The translations under genes were made by a program, and so were the position numbers. The notes under the pieces were generated by a model. It did no database searches, was not told the origin of the DNA, and worked only from the letters and a program-made list of their open reading frames with translations. Below are positions 1 through 10,950 of a stretch of 64,000 nt of DNA, piece by piece. The DNA comes from Siphonodentalium dalli (taxonomy: Eukaryota; Mollusca; Scaphopoda; Gadilida; Siphonodentaliidae): contig CP136066.1 in assembly GCA_032622095.1 (NCBI GenBank), positions 129,239,917 through 129,303,916 of the forward strand, read 5' to 3'. Every line of letters begins with the position of its first letter. The stretch's first letter is position 1.

Positions 1-59
1 GTTTATTTATGTGTCCTCATCAAATATTTAAAAACAAAACATATAAATTTGAAAACGTG

Positions 60-280
60 TGTGCGACTGTGCATTGATCCTTAGCGCAACGTGTTTAACG
101 TAAACGCGGTCTGCGTTAAACTTCAACGCAGTCTGCATTAAACTTCAACGCGGTCTGTTGGTTTTCAACGTGGTCGTAACGTATCACCAACGCGTTATCA
201 ACGCAAAAAACGCGTTACGTTGGCGTTACGTTACGACCACGTTGAGGACCGCGTTAAAAGGGCCACTTATTTTAAGAAGG
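60..280. repeat. Foldback-like CAACGCGGTC repeat, copy 1
   Basis: The left half repeats CAACGCGGTCTG-like words (around 105-165) and the right half carries the reverse complement (ACCACGTTG and GACCGCGTT around 230-255), so the stretch can fold on itself around position 200. A diverged relative lies at 27040-27300, and both end in a similar ggNcacttattttNagaa sequence. The CpG-rich words stand out from the AT-rich surroundings. It is probably a non-autonomous DNA element; no target duplication was identified. Confidence 0.55.
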
Positions 281-733
281 TGTGTATAGTCCGGTGCCAT
301 GTGTACCCCAGTAATTTTTCTCTGTAAAATCTAGTTTCTTTTGCTTTTTGCAATCATAAGGCAATTATACACAAGAAAAGTTTGGTGCCATTTTTTCTGA
401 GACCATTTAGGGTGAACATTTTCGAAGGGTGGGGTCAAAAATTAAATAAAAAAACATTTTGGTTACATATGCACAACAAAGTATGGCATAATGCATATCA
501 AAATAACCGTAGTGATGCCAGGAATCTATTTAAGCCCATCCAAGAAGCTTTTGTGAAGAATTGAGAAAACGCGGTTGGGTATATATGGAAATATTGGTGT
601 TTTTCGACTAATTTTTTAATTTTTCAGGAAATTGTTATACAATATAACTTTTTGCCCTGTGACATATCAGAAATGATTAGAAGAATATTAACACAAGACA
701 CCTTAATATCTTAGTGCATTATTAATCACACAC
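281..733. other. No recognisable gene
   Basis: This is AT-rich sequence with one 60-codon plus-strand open frame (382-564) that resembles nothing I know and has no supporting splice or motif evidence. I see nothing else in it. Confidence 0.5.
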
Positions 734-2026
734 TTAAACAATTATACATTCACATGGTTTACATAATAATTCATCATAGTCGTCAGAGTCGCCGGAGTCT
801 TCTTCAATATGTGCATCAATGTCAGTATTCTCACAATCATCTTCAGACCCTTCACATAAACACATTTCTGTACACCTCATCTGATGCTTGCGACATGAAC
901 AACAATTAGTTTAGCATCGCCCTTTGCCACATGAACATCTAACTAGTTGTAATACAGCATCGGGTGCAGGTTTCTGGCTTGATGTTTTTGGACGACATCG
1001 TTCACTGTCTTCATACCATCCATAGGCTAGCGGTGATGGGAAGCTTGGTTGTGCCACAAGATCACTGCACCAAACGATTCCTTGGTAGTGCGCCCGTAGA
1101 ATGTGGTTTAACAAGACTTCCTTTGTTGGTGGTAATTGTTCTGCCTCTGCCTGCTTTTGTTTAAAGAGGTGCCATCGTAGTTCCCCGACGTCTTCAATTT
1201 TGGTCATGGGGGAGTATAGTTTACAGACATATCGTTCTAATTGGCGAATGGTAATTTCACTGGGCATTTCGCTTTTTCCAAGGGCACCGAATGCTGTAAT
1301 TATACGATTTTCCGCGTTATCAAATGCTTTCCAACATTTTAGCTTCCCTTTTCCAGTGAAACGGCCAGTTGTATCACAACCAGTAAAGGTGTGAAATCCA
1401 GGAAGTGCAGCAACCTTGTCTGGTCCCAGTGCTTTGGTTACTTGGTTGAGATTAATCTGTTGGAATTTGTTGCCAGCACTTAGAATCACACATGCGTCCG
1501 GTCCAAGCTCCTCAGCTCGTCGAAGCGACAACACCAACACGTCAGTATCTGGTGATAATATGTGCACTTTGTGTCCTGATTTAGATGCATCTGTCCCGTT
1601 TAGCATCACTATCGTGTCTGCTTCTTCTGGTGTTGTTGACAGATGACTGGCACATCGTGAATTTCCTCTTGCGCCACTCTCTGTTGACACGATAACATCT
1701 CTGGTGCTTGTCTTGTAGTAATCAACAACTTTTTGTGCAAGATATTCTGTAAGACTTGATTTTGTTTTCGAATTGCTGAGGAACACATTCAACCAAGATT
1801 GTATTGGGGTAGCGTCAACACATATATACTCTCGATTATCCTTCACAGACCCTTTTCGGCGATCGCGTGTGGCATTTTTAAGTGAATCGTCTGCGTAATG
1901 GTCGAACACAACATGCACAGATTGATAACGGGATGATTTTTGTTCCAGGAATCCAATGAATGATTTTGCAAGGTCATTGTATGATGACATGGGGGATCCT
2001 TTTGGTATCTGATGAACCAGTGCCAT
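734..2026 (-). pseudogene. FEN1/PIN-like nuclease family protein with cysteine-rich tail, broken by one stop
   Basis: A 371-codon frame runs 2026 to 911. Acidic motifs lie in the order typical of FEN1/XPG-like (PIN-fold) nucleases: FDHY (residues 41-44), EEAD (134-137), PDTD (159-162) and GCDTT with a following GKGK (216-228), the last resembling the helix-hairpin region. The frame ends in a CSCGKGRC motif at TAA 911-913. Beyond this stop the same frame stays open for 58 codons to a stop at 734-736, giving a C-rich segment (CCSCRK, RCTEMCLC) and an acidic end, so a conserved tail has been cut off by one nonsense change. Upstream the frame is open for about 25 more codons before a stop, so the first Met may not be the true start. 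Multicopy families with this layout are known but uncharacterised in molluscs and cnidarians. The nuclease role is inferred from motifs. A second copy lies at 54745-55289. Confidence 0.75.
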
Positions 2027-2204
2027 GCCATGCCAAGCGTGGTATATGACCCTCAGTTTAGAGAGTGCCCAATGCTAAATGTTTGTATGAAATTTAATTT
2101 TTTAGCTATTTTTTAAGTTAAAGAAGGTCAGTAAACGGTGAAGACCAATAGCTACAAGAATGAATGGATGAACCATGTAGTATTAAAGTGGGTATCCTCC
2201 ACAA

Positions 2205-2608
2205 GCCTGCAAATAGTCTGTCTGTCATTTGCAGAATGAGGTCCACAGAGGGTGAATTTAGTGATGCTATCCCGCATAGCAGGCTAGCATCACTAAATTC
2301 ATCCTCTGGGGGCCTCATTCTGCTTAGGCCTCATCTTCTGGGAAATATATATGGTATCAAAAATTAACATTGTTTTTAGTTACATTTTCCCATCTGGGAA
2401 GTTTCTATATCCCCTAATTTGCAGAAGATAAAGCCCAATGGGTGAACATCACCAACTTCAACTGGGGAACTTTAATCTGAGGGCCTATAAAGCAGAATGA
2501 GGTCCCAGAGGGTGAATTTAGTGGTGCTATGTGGGGTAGCGTAACTAAATTCACCCTCTGGGGACCTCATTCTGCAAATGACAGACATGCTATTTTCAGG
2601 CTTGATCC
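2205..2608. mobile_element. Hairpin MITE (family M), copy 1
   Basis: The outer arms are inverted copies starting near CAAGCCTG and containing TGTCATTTGCAGAATGAGGT. Each arm itself contains a second inverted repeat (GAATGAGGTC ... GACCTCATTC) with a loop of roughly 20 bp, so each end folds into its own hairpin. The copies near 37.0-37.4 kb and 48.27-48.67 kb share both the hairpins and the central ATCCCCTAATTTGCAGAA-like core. There is no coding capacity. A poly-C run follows at about 2611. Confidence 0.7.
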
Positions 2609-2629
2609 TCCACCCCCCCCCCCCCCCAA

Positions 2630-3137
2630 GCTGGGCTATCACCATAACAAAGCACAAACAAATCTGATGATCCACACCTGAGTTCTAATATGAAATGTGG
2701 ACACCTAATTCACAAATTTACATAATACTTTAGGCCAGTTTAGGTTGCAAAAAGGGCAATAACTCTTTGAAGTCTATTCAGATTGATCTCACATTAGATA
2801 AGCCAGGCACAGGGAATAATGGATGTCAGACGAAATTCAAACCGTATAGAGTACAAAACTGAAACAAATGGCTGGAGACAATGTCGCACCATGGAATAGT
2901 TCATTGTTGAATGCCAAGGATCAGTGATTATCATGAAAAACAGCAATCTTAAACCAGACCACAACCAAAGTTTGCCATGATAATGAACCAAGTTCCAAAT
3001 GTATATGGAAGCTATATGTGTAGAGCATGCAACTATGCAGATCCTAAGCATTTTAGCTGAGAAAACATTTCTGGTACAAGCTCTTTCATAGACTAAGTAA
3101 ATTTCTGCTAATTAACAGGGTTGGTTGTCGGTTGTAA
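2630..3137. other. No recognisable gene
   Basis: This is AT-rich spacer between the MITE and the hAT element. A minus-strand 85-codon frame at 2794-3051 shows no motif or splice support. Confidence 0.4.
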
Positions 3138-3145
3138 CTACAGTG

Positions 3146-4456
3146 TAGTGCTGGGCCGTATGGGGTTTTTTCCTAACCGGTTAACCACGGGCATTAACCT
3201 AACCATAACCGGTTAACAACGACCAGCATTACCCTAAGTATGAGATTGAATACACTGGTCACGATATCGGCAAATCAAGTGTTCATTACGCGTCCCGGAA
3301 ACATTGATATACATGCGATCACAAACGATGTCTTGGTCGTACAATGCGTTCCCGCTACGGCGATCAAATAGTGGTAAATGTGTATAAATTAATTCAGTTT
3401 TGAGCCCAAACAAACTAAAATATAATATATATCAGTGGTGCACTAGTATATCGATGTTTACGGGAGTTCCGCACCGCATAAATAACGCTGGCTTGCAAAA
3501 CCTTCAGCGACGAAATAGAGTTCCTCCCTCGTGTATTATATCCCAGGCACGATTAGCCCAAACAAGGTACTGAAGGTAGGTATACTGTTGTTTAGTAATG
3601 TTTACTAGTGTTTGGGTATAGGCAGGTATGTATTAATCACAGTGGCTACACGATGTTACTTCAATTATTTAATAAACAAATTCAAAAAAAATTAAATCGT
3701 CGTGATTCATTACGCGAGCCCCAGACAGTGTTTAGGAAATAAAGTTATCGAACACATCACTAGATATACTCTGAGTTCCCACTCCCAGTAGGCCTATGTG
3801 TTTTTTCTGGATGTGCGACTTCATATTGGATGTTGATCCAGAATAAACGAATCGCGTTCGGCAGGCCTTGCATATATACCACCCATTTCTTCTTCTTCTT
3901 TTTTTTTCGTCATCTTCAATTACTGGTAAGACTATATGTCCCCAAACGTTTTTGTAGGTCTTCTGTCATCGCTTTGAGATGAACTAATGGTAATGACAGG
4001 GGGGCAATTTCAAGAAAACAGACATACTATTGATGACGTAGTAAAAGTCTAGACTTGATTGCTTTGATGTATGCTACGGTGCGCGTGCAGCCGGAACGTC
4101 ATGTAATGCCGCCAAAGGAAATTGGCATTGAATGTGTAGCAAGTGATTCACAGACTGACACAGAGTGTAGTTGTTGGTTTCATGTCTAGAAAAGCTGCCG
4201 GTGATCAAACCGACATGTGTTCTGGGGTATATGAATACACAATCAACTGTCCAAATCGCTTCTAAACGGCTTCTTATTACTTACTCTCGTTACTAAAACT
4301 TCCGTAAATGATTTCGGCAACATTTACACGGTCGGAGTACTACGATGATAGTACGATCGTTATCAATATTACGGTTATCCGGTTGTGGCCTCCTCCAACC
4401 GGTTGACACGCGTAACCAAACCGTAACCGGTTATCCGGACAACCGTCCCAGCACTA
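3146..4456 (-). mobile_element. hAT-type transposon remnant with BED zinc finger
   Basis: The termini are TAGTGCTGGGC at the left and the inverted GCCCAGCACTA-like end at the right, with further inverted similarity through CCGGTTAACC and GGTTACGG words. The flanks carry a perfect 8-bp target duplication CTACAGTG at 3138-3145 and 4457-4464, the duplication length typical of hAT elements. On the minus strand around 3780-3930 an open segment encodes a basic stretch (RRRR) and then WYICKAC ... MKSHIQKKH, a C2-H2 BED finger as found at the N-terminus of hAT transposases. The rest of the transposase is not recognisable, so this 1311-bp copy is a non-autonomous derivative. Confidence 0.88.
3780..3930 (-). 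pseudogene. BED zinc-finger fragment of hAT transposase
   Basis: The minus-strand reading gives a polybasic run followed by W-Y-I-C-x2-C, a spacer of about 18 residues, and H-x4-H, which is the BED-type finger spacing. It lies within the hAT element with intact ends at 3146-4456. No downstream DDE/RNase H-like or dimerisation domain is visible. Confidence 0.7.
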
Positions 4457-4464
4457 CTACAGTG

Positions 4465-4820
4465 GCAACTGGCCACTGTGATTTCTTTCTACCATTACAC
4501 CCGTGACTAGCAGCTGTGATGTCTGTCGGCACAAGACTGCTAGTACCACACTGGTACCTAGCTGGGCAAGTTTGTTAGTTGCTTTTCGGCGGGAGTTGTT
4601 GATTTCTGAGTCAAAATTAACCCTCTGCAAGGTCTCCCATCCAACCTAAAAACTAACCATGTCTCAGAATGGCTAGCAACTGAAATGATTGCCTGCAGGC
4701 TATATTGTGGAGATGATATATATCAGTTTGGTGAAAATTAAGGACAAAATCTTTTATCATTATTTGAGTTCCTTCCTCGTAAATATACCTCTGTTAAGAC
4801 CCTTTTGCAGATGGTTATTA
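4465..4820. other. No recognisable gene
   Basis: Spacer between the hAT element and the next repeat. I see no open frame or repeat of note. Confidence 0.4.
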
Positions 4821-4924
4821 TTAAACCCTTTGAACCCATGACACCGATATTTCGGTGCAAACGAAAAGTGATCATATCCCGTAACATCGATATTTCGGTG
4901 CAGCGACAACATGAGTCGATAGCA

Positions 4925-5330
4925 AATTTATATATAGTACTAGCCGATGAGCCCGACGTTGTCCGGGCTATTCAAAAACCAAATTTCAAGTCGATAGCTC
5001 TACCCGTTTCCGAGATCTGGTCTGCGCAAGCGCGAAGCTGGCGTCGCACGGGCTCGGCGACCCGATAAAATTCGTATCCGGGGCAAGATACATTCACATA
5101 GCAAATTTCAAGTCGATAGCTCCACCCGTTTCCGAGATCTCGTCTGCGCATGCGCTGCACGGGCATCTCACGGGCTCGCCAATACGACAACGACGATGCC
5201 TGGTCAAACTACACACACGTACCAAGTTTCGTCCCGATCGGTCGAGAATCGTAGATTTGTATAAATGACATACAGACAAAAACATACAGACAGACAATCA
5301 GAGGTCTTCAAAATATATATGAGATAACCA
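4925..5330. repeat. Pearl-like core units with CAGA tail
   Basis: Two units contain ATTTCAAGTCGATAGCTC and CCCGTTTCCGAGATCT about 120 bp apart, then CAGACAGACA near 5290. The inverted counterpart of the same sequence lies at 40190-40440. A GAGCCCGACGTTGTCCGGGC stem near 4950 marks one edge. Confidence 0.65.
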
Positions 5331-5588
5331 GCGTCAGAACCACTGATTTATATTTAAATGGCATCCGGATATGTCAGCATTGCCCGTGGTGTGTAAGGAC
5401 TGGTTGACCGCTACTATCGGCTAGAAATATATGCGCATATCATAACTGTGGAACTATTATTTACAGCATATAGTGTCATGTTCCACATGTTTGTAGAACA
5501 GACATAATTTAGACAAATAGTTTCAGTTTAAATTACCCTCGCGTATATTAATGCGTTCTGACACATATGAGGAAAGGTCACATCAGTG

Positions 5589-7039
5589 CAGGGTCCAAGC
5601 TAGGGATTGAAAACAGGGAGAAGTGAAGTCTCCCTCTGCAGATTTTAGGGAGATTTCAGCCAAAATAGGGAGACTTATAAAAAACACTTATTAATTTTCA
5701 AAAATCGCTTTATTTATAACATCAATAAATAAGATAAAACAACAAGATAAAACATGTTTAGCAAGATACAGCACAAGTATAGCACCTGTGTAGATCGATA
5801 ATCTGAAATTTTAATTAAATTTATAACTTTCATTTTTTTTAAACTGTTTATCTTTATCTGAAGAAATTAATTGTTGACTTAATGAATTTTAATATCTGAA
5901 GAAATTAATTGTTATTATAAATTTGAAATTTTTGGAAATGGCTTTTGGCCACTGCTGTAATGTGGATGTCCGTTAAAATAAACAATAAGCACTAATTAAG
6001 GAGTTGTAAAAGCTTTTAATTTTGTTTCTAAAGAGTTTATTCTTGAATACCATCATCGCGACCGTATATGATCAGTGATGTCTGATAATAATCCGATTAG
6101 AGCAATAAACTTGACGAGTTTGATAGCTGTATTACAATAGTGATTAATGTGTTCGTGACCAGTTGAGCTTATAGTATACACCAACAGGTTATTTAAATGC
6201 CTGCATTGTAACAAAGAAGGCCTACATGCAATTAATTTGCAACCGTTGACAGATGTATATACGAGCACGTGGGCAGCCGGTACGGCGTTAGATTGACAAC
6301 AATTGTAATTTGCAAACGCATACTTTTGACACAAATTAATCCTTTTAAATGAGTTTGGATAGTATTAGTTTATTATGCAGATCTTTGATTTAACTAAGAA
6401 CATTAAATTACGGACTTCCAATGCACATTCAAACCTCTATTTTTAATAGTAAGCAAGCACGTGTTATTGTTTACATAATAAATCTGCAACTCCAAAAAGT
6501 CAAAAAGTTGGATTGCGAAACAGAGTCAGACACAAACTACTTTTGTAAAATTAAAAATTCATGGATATGTTTTAGTTTAAATTCATAGACATTAAAAAGA
6601 CAGTATTATTTGTTCACATTGGCTACTGCATGAGCGGTGGTGACCATGTGTGGCTATACAATTTGCGGTTACAAAATGACCCGACGGATCAAAGTAATGA
6701 CTAAATTGCATTCTCCTTAAAACGAACCAGTAGCTCATCATAAACTTCGTTGCTCAGCGCAATTTGCCGTTTCCAAAAGCGACCAATCTGATTAGAATAT
6801 GTGGATACAGTACACAATATATAATTGATAAATAAAAATGGCTCATTGGAACAGTTGAGACTATATATATTTTTTTGGCAAAACAAGTCAAATTTTCACT
6901 GGTAAAATTACCGTAAATCCCAAGCTAGTTTTGTCAAATTTGGAAGGCGACTTCGTTTTCGCCTTGCGGACATCCAAGGGCGACTTTCCCGGCCCGAGGG
7001 CGAGAATTTCGCCCGAGTCGCCTCCTAGCGTGGGGCCTG
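5589..7039. mobile_element. Non-autonomous hAT-like element, family B copy 1
   Basis: The ends are CAGGGTCCAAGCTAGG and the inverted CCTAGCGTGGGGCCTG. Flanking octamers CATCAGTG (5581-5588) and CATCAGCG (7040-7047) differ at one base, consistent with an old 8-bp target duplication. Both termini carry short snapback hairpins (GGGAGA...TCTCCC at one end, GGCGA...TCGCC at the other). The copy at 22652-24019 is the same family in inverted orientation. No transposase reading frame is present. Confidence 0.82.
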
Positions 7040-7047
7040 CATCAGCG

Positions 7048-7850
7048 GTGGCCATGGCGTGTATATGAAATGGTTACCCACTAGTATCGGGTAGGAATAT
7101 ATGCGCATGCGCATAGGCTTTATTTCATAAAAAAACATGTGTTTTTAAGGTAAAAATACCACTGAATGGTTAGTGCAATGGTGTCATTCGAACATTTGTG
7201 GTATTTGTTTAGCAACCGTTGCTATCCTTAATAAATAAGACATTTGGTTCACTCATTTGGTCGGTTACATCTCAAATTCCGAATCATGGTATTACCTGCA
7301 TCGAAAATGCAATCACTGGCCCTCCAATACGACGCCATATAAGCTATAATTGCATTTTCGAGTCAACTTCGGGTGGTTGCCTAGCAACAGTTACCAAGGA
7401 GTTGCTGCTTGGCAAAGTCCCGATCTTATAATGATCAGAGATCCATGGGGGATAAACCTGTAAAGTTTCAGACCTGTGTCACAATTTAAACATAACCAAC
7501 ATCATGCAACAAGACACTATCTAATTTAAGAGAAATTACCACGGGGAGCCCCGGGTCAGGGTGTCGATCGCCGTGGGCATCAGGGTTCAAAGGGTTAATT
7601 AAATTATATAGCAGACAGACAGACCTTTGCAAATATATATGTAAAGATAACTGATCCATTTATACAGTGCATTACATCAAAATCTACATCCGATTCTTAA
7701 ATACACTCAACTGAGAATGGATCAATAGTGACCGGTGTTACAAGAATAATGTTTAAACATATTAAAAAGCACCATCTCCAACCAACCTCATGTTTAATTA
7801 ATACAATGAGGGACAACACCTGCTGTAATTTGATACTTATTTAATTTGTA
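7048..7850. other. No gene; small inverted repeat and repeat edge
   Basis: A 13-bp inverted pair TCGAAAATGCAAT / ATTGCATTTTCGA lies at 7301-7313 and 7349-7361. CAGACAGACAGAC at about 7611 is the microsatellite of a pearl-like end. No coding evidence is visible. Confidence 0.45.
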
Positions 7851-7851
7851 C

Positions 7852-7980
7852 CTTAGTTTTCCCAGTTCTAATCCATATTCACTTGTTATTGCCTCTATCT
7901 TCTTTGAGTGCTCTTCTTCGTGAGTACTTCTCAGTTTTTCTTTGGATGATTCATGCACTTTCTCACAAGCCTTCTGACAC
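7852..7980 (-). CDS. Coiled-coil host exon (downstream of the 41.6 kb exon)
   Basis: This is a minus-strand 129-bp exon. The acceptor is TTTTAATTCAAAG at 7981 and up, and the donor is CTAAG|GTACAA at 7851. Entered with one base completing a split codon, it reads CQKACEKVHESSKEKLRS, then EEEHSKKIEAITSEYG and ELGKLR, a charged heptad-rich helix, and leaves again in phase 2. The exon at 41585-41715 ends in phase 2 with AG, so joining gives Arg and an uninterrupted coiled coil. I do not recognise the protein; it does not look like a LINE ORF1. The remaining exons must lie outside the window or in parts I could not resolve. Confidence 0.6.
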
Positions 7981-8197
7981 CTTTGAATTAAAATAAAATG
8001 GTTGAAATGGATCTCAATGAAAGTGTCAATGACACTGTAGCTCAACTTGGAGAGGGCATAATTTCATCGTTACAGTCAATAGAGCGATTAGGAATGTGAA
8101 AAGTTGAAATGTCTAAATATACTATTAATTATCAACATGAAGAGACATATATAAAGTAAAATCCAAGATGGCCACGGAATGAAACTAAAATTCAATG

Positions 8198-9617
8198 AGA
8201 GGCCGATCGTGATGTTTAACCCATACCTTAGCGATAGTGATTAGCTATTTTCAGCTTATACACTAAAATTCATAACATTCAATGTTAATCTTCAAAGTAC
8301 TCTGTGGCCCATACAATTAAATCATCCATGACAGTATGAACAAATTGAAACTATGGTCCTGGCAATAATCCACACCAAGATATTAATGACATCCGCCATC
8401 TTGGACTGGAGTAAAAGGTTTTTGAAGTACTCATTTGATTTAGCCAGGGTTTCCGCTATACCGGCAGGGGGTCCCCTTGATGGCCCAGTTCCCCTCGCCA
8501 AGTTTTCCCCTCCTGCCATACCCCAGGACATACTGCATGTCTATAAAGGTATAAAGATGTTTAAAACTTCTGAATTTTGTTGGAATAGTACTAAGGAATT
8601 TTAAAAGGTGAATTTATTTTATATCTTGTGAGTGTACACACTCTAAACGCGTTGTTAAATTGAAACATGAAGTGATCGGAACTGACATCGCTAGACACTA
8701 TGCCTTTGAGGCTGGTTAGTTACGTTGCGGTTAATACCCGGTTATGTTATGCAAAAGAGCAGTATTTTAATCATACCTGTCATGTTTTATACCGCAAAAT
8801 ATACTGTTCACTTTGTAATAGAGCGAGAGAGAAATGTGGGAGTAGCCGCACCGGGCATCAAGGCATCTTACCACTGCCCACAAAGAATACTCGTCGGCCA
8901 GATATGTAATCAGCCTTAATATATTCCGATTGCGTTATGCATCTGAAATATCTGCTGGGTCTTCCACAGTGAGTCTTTTAACATTAACGAGCATGTTTAA
9001 CTCGGGATCCAAATTCTGGTTTTCTGTACATGTACTTCGTAAATTAATTTATATCTAATAAATTTACAAGTTTTAAAGTTACAGGTACATGTATAAGGTT
9101 TGATAGCTTGACACTTGGGCAGAAATGGAACAAAACAATCTGCCATTTCTACTCTCACACGATTCTATTGGCCGATATAACGAAAGTAGTTCAACCAGTG
9201 CTAAAAGTAAAACAGGCTACTTTTACCTGGATTTTTCCCCTTGACGGCTACCGGCCCCATTCCCCTATCCCCGAGCGGAAACCCTGATTTAGCGTTATCT
9301 GACCCTTTTGTTGTCTCCTGTCTAGGACCCCCTGAAGCCCCTAACATGATAAACCGATAACAGGCCTAAATGCTCAAAAGTACTCAATAGATTTTTTCAT
9401 ACACTGAACAAACAGCAAATGATTTATGTTCGAGTTGAAATCCATGAAACCCTATATCCATCAATGTTAATCTTCTGACCCCTCGGTGCCCCCTAAAATT
9501 CACTCAACCATGACCATATCAACAAATTATAACTAGGTATTATAGCAATGGTACATGGTATATAGCAATAAAATACATGATAGTTAACTAGAGATTTGAT
9601 GTTGAATTATAGAGTAT
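8198..9617 (+). mobile_element. Pearl/HINE-like element P1, outer copy, left part
   Basis: It starts with a GAGAGGCCGATC...GATGTTTAACCCAT block that also begins the P1 copy inside the LINE at 14663. The segment stops at GAATTATAGAGTAT (to 9617), where the nested copy continues directly with ACTGTTATG; that continuation is found here only after the LINE, at 17791. This is therefore one P1 copy split by a LINE insertion. It is also interrupted by a small hAT at 8445-9285 and is longer than the nested copy by several hundred bp. Confidence 0.7.
8445..9285. mobile_element. Non-autonomous hAT-like element, family E
   Basis: The inverted ends are CAGGGTTTCCGCT and AGCGGAAACCCT, with the exact 8-bp target duplication GATTTAGC at 8437-8444 and 9286-9293. 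The 841-bp interior is rich in pyrimidine runs near both ends and encodes no transposase. Removing it joins the surrounding P1 sequence without a gap. Confidence 0.88.
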
Positions 9618-9851
9618 TTCCGGTAATGTTACACGACAGTCGACTGTAAATTTTTGGGAGGAATTCTCGCTCAAAAGTTTTATATTTGAGGTGGTTTTCG
9701 TAAAATGTTCTTCTTTGTGTTATAGATTGGACTGTGTATCGTAATATTCTTATAAACGTAAGTCTGACATGGACAGCGCCTGAAAATAGTGATTTAAAAA
9801 CCAAATCGGAGATAATTTGAAATCCACACGTGACCTTGACATTCAGTCAAA

Positions 9852-10626
9852 ATGACCGATGAAAAAAAAGCTGAATCTGCCGATGAGGTTAGCAGAAGTG
9901 ACCTGAAGATTTTAATCCTTCAATTACAACAAAACATGAAAACTTCACTAGATATGATGAAAAATTCAATTGATCAGATTGGTAATGACATGAAGCAAAT
10001 AAAAATAGACCATGCTGAACTCCATAAATGTGTTGCATATAATGCAGAGCAGATTGAAGATGTGACCAACAATATAATTCCATTGATTGAAGCCAATCTC
10101 AAAGCAGAGTGTAGTGAGTTAAGAGATTTAATAACACTGGCTGAAACCCATGACAGAAAATACAGCTTATTGTTTTACGGTTATAAGGAACACAACAATG
10201 AAGACACTTACGCAGTTATTCAAAAATCACTTGTTGAGGATCTCAAAGTAGAGCAAACTAGAGCAGCTCAAATTATGGACAGATGCGTTAACGCCCATCG
10301 AATACCAGTCAACAGATTTGGAAACAGAGCTAAATCGGAACAAAAACCCAACCCTATTATTGTTGTTTTGGCAACAGACCGTGACAAACAAGCTGTTGTC
10401 GGGAGCAACTCAAAAACTATTCGGCACAGGAAAAAGTGTTAGAACAGATCTTCCTGCCCACTTGAAGAAGAAACGTGGGGATCTTGCAGAAACTGCTTTT
10501 AAACTACGCAAACAGTACAAAAAGAAAACACGCATTATTGTACAAGGGGTAAATGTGATTCTGCAGCACAGAAATTCGACCGAAGAGAGGTGGACAGACT
10601 ACAATGGTGGCTTCGACTTCAAGTGA
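9852..10626 (+). pseudogene. LINE ORF1 (coiled coil, RRM, C-terminal domain), one frameshift
   Basis: The N-terminal 100 or so residues form a heptad-rich coiled coil (ILQLQQNM, IDQIGNDMKQI). An RRM-like segment follows, starting at RKYSLLFYGYKE and reaching PIIVVLATDRDKQAVV, then a basic C-terminal part (DLPAHLKKKRGDLAETAFKL) ending in VILQHRNSTEERW. This is the type II ORF1 layout, an RNA-binding chaperone of the LINE particle. The frame is lost near 10395, where the second half moves to another frame ending at 10626. The start is the first ATG of the open frame, just downstream of the LINE left edge. Confidence 0.82.
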
Positions 10627-10950
10627 TAAGACATTTGTGTTGTATGATATTTGTTGTGTGTTGACATTTACTTAAGTTTAATTTTAATGAATTTTGATAC
10701 GGTAATTGGCAATTTTTGGCTCTCAATGGAGAATTTTGTCTGTGCAGAAAGGGTTGGATGATCTCGAGACTCCTTTCCCTTTCTTGTACATTGATGAGAT
10801 ACTTTATATGGGGGCCAAACATTATTCAATATCTGCAAATATTTATATTTTCAATATTTGCTACATACATGTAAAAAGAAAAAACAAATTTAAAAAAAAA
10901 TCTTATCCTTTATTGTAATTATGACAATGTTCTTCCACCAAAAACTCAAG

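Larger units (their letters stand above)
4821..7599. mobile_element. Possible TTAA-flanked composite element
   Basis: The left edge reads TTAAACCCTTTGAACCC and the right edge ends in the inverted GGGTTCAAAGGGTTAA, so a TTAA-bordered pair of about 14-bp inverted ends encloses the region, as in piggyBac-like elements. Inside are diverged pearl-like units at 4925-5330 and a complete hAT insertion at 5589-7039. No transposase is visible. The two ends could belong to different copies. Confidence 0.4.

Noticed and set aside
964-1646. Three plus-strand open frames (964-1164, 1101-1394, 1416-1646)
   Set aside because: They lie opposite the minus-strand nuclease-like frame, which has clear motifs; they are antisense shadows.
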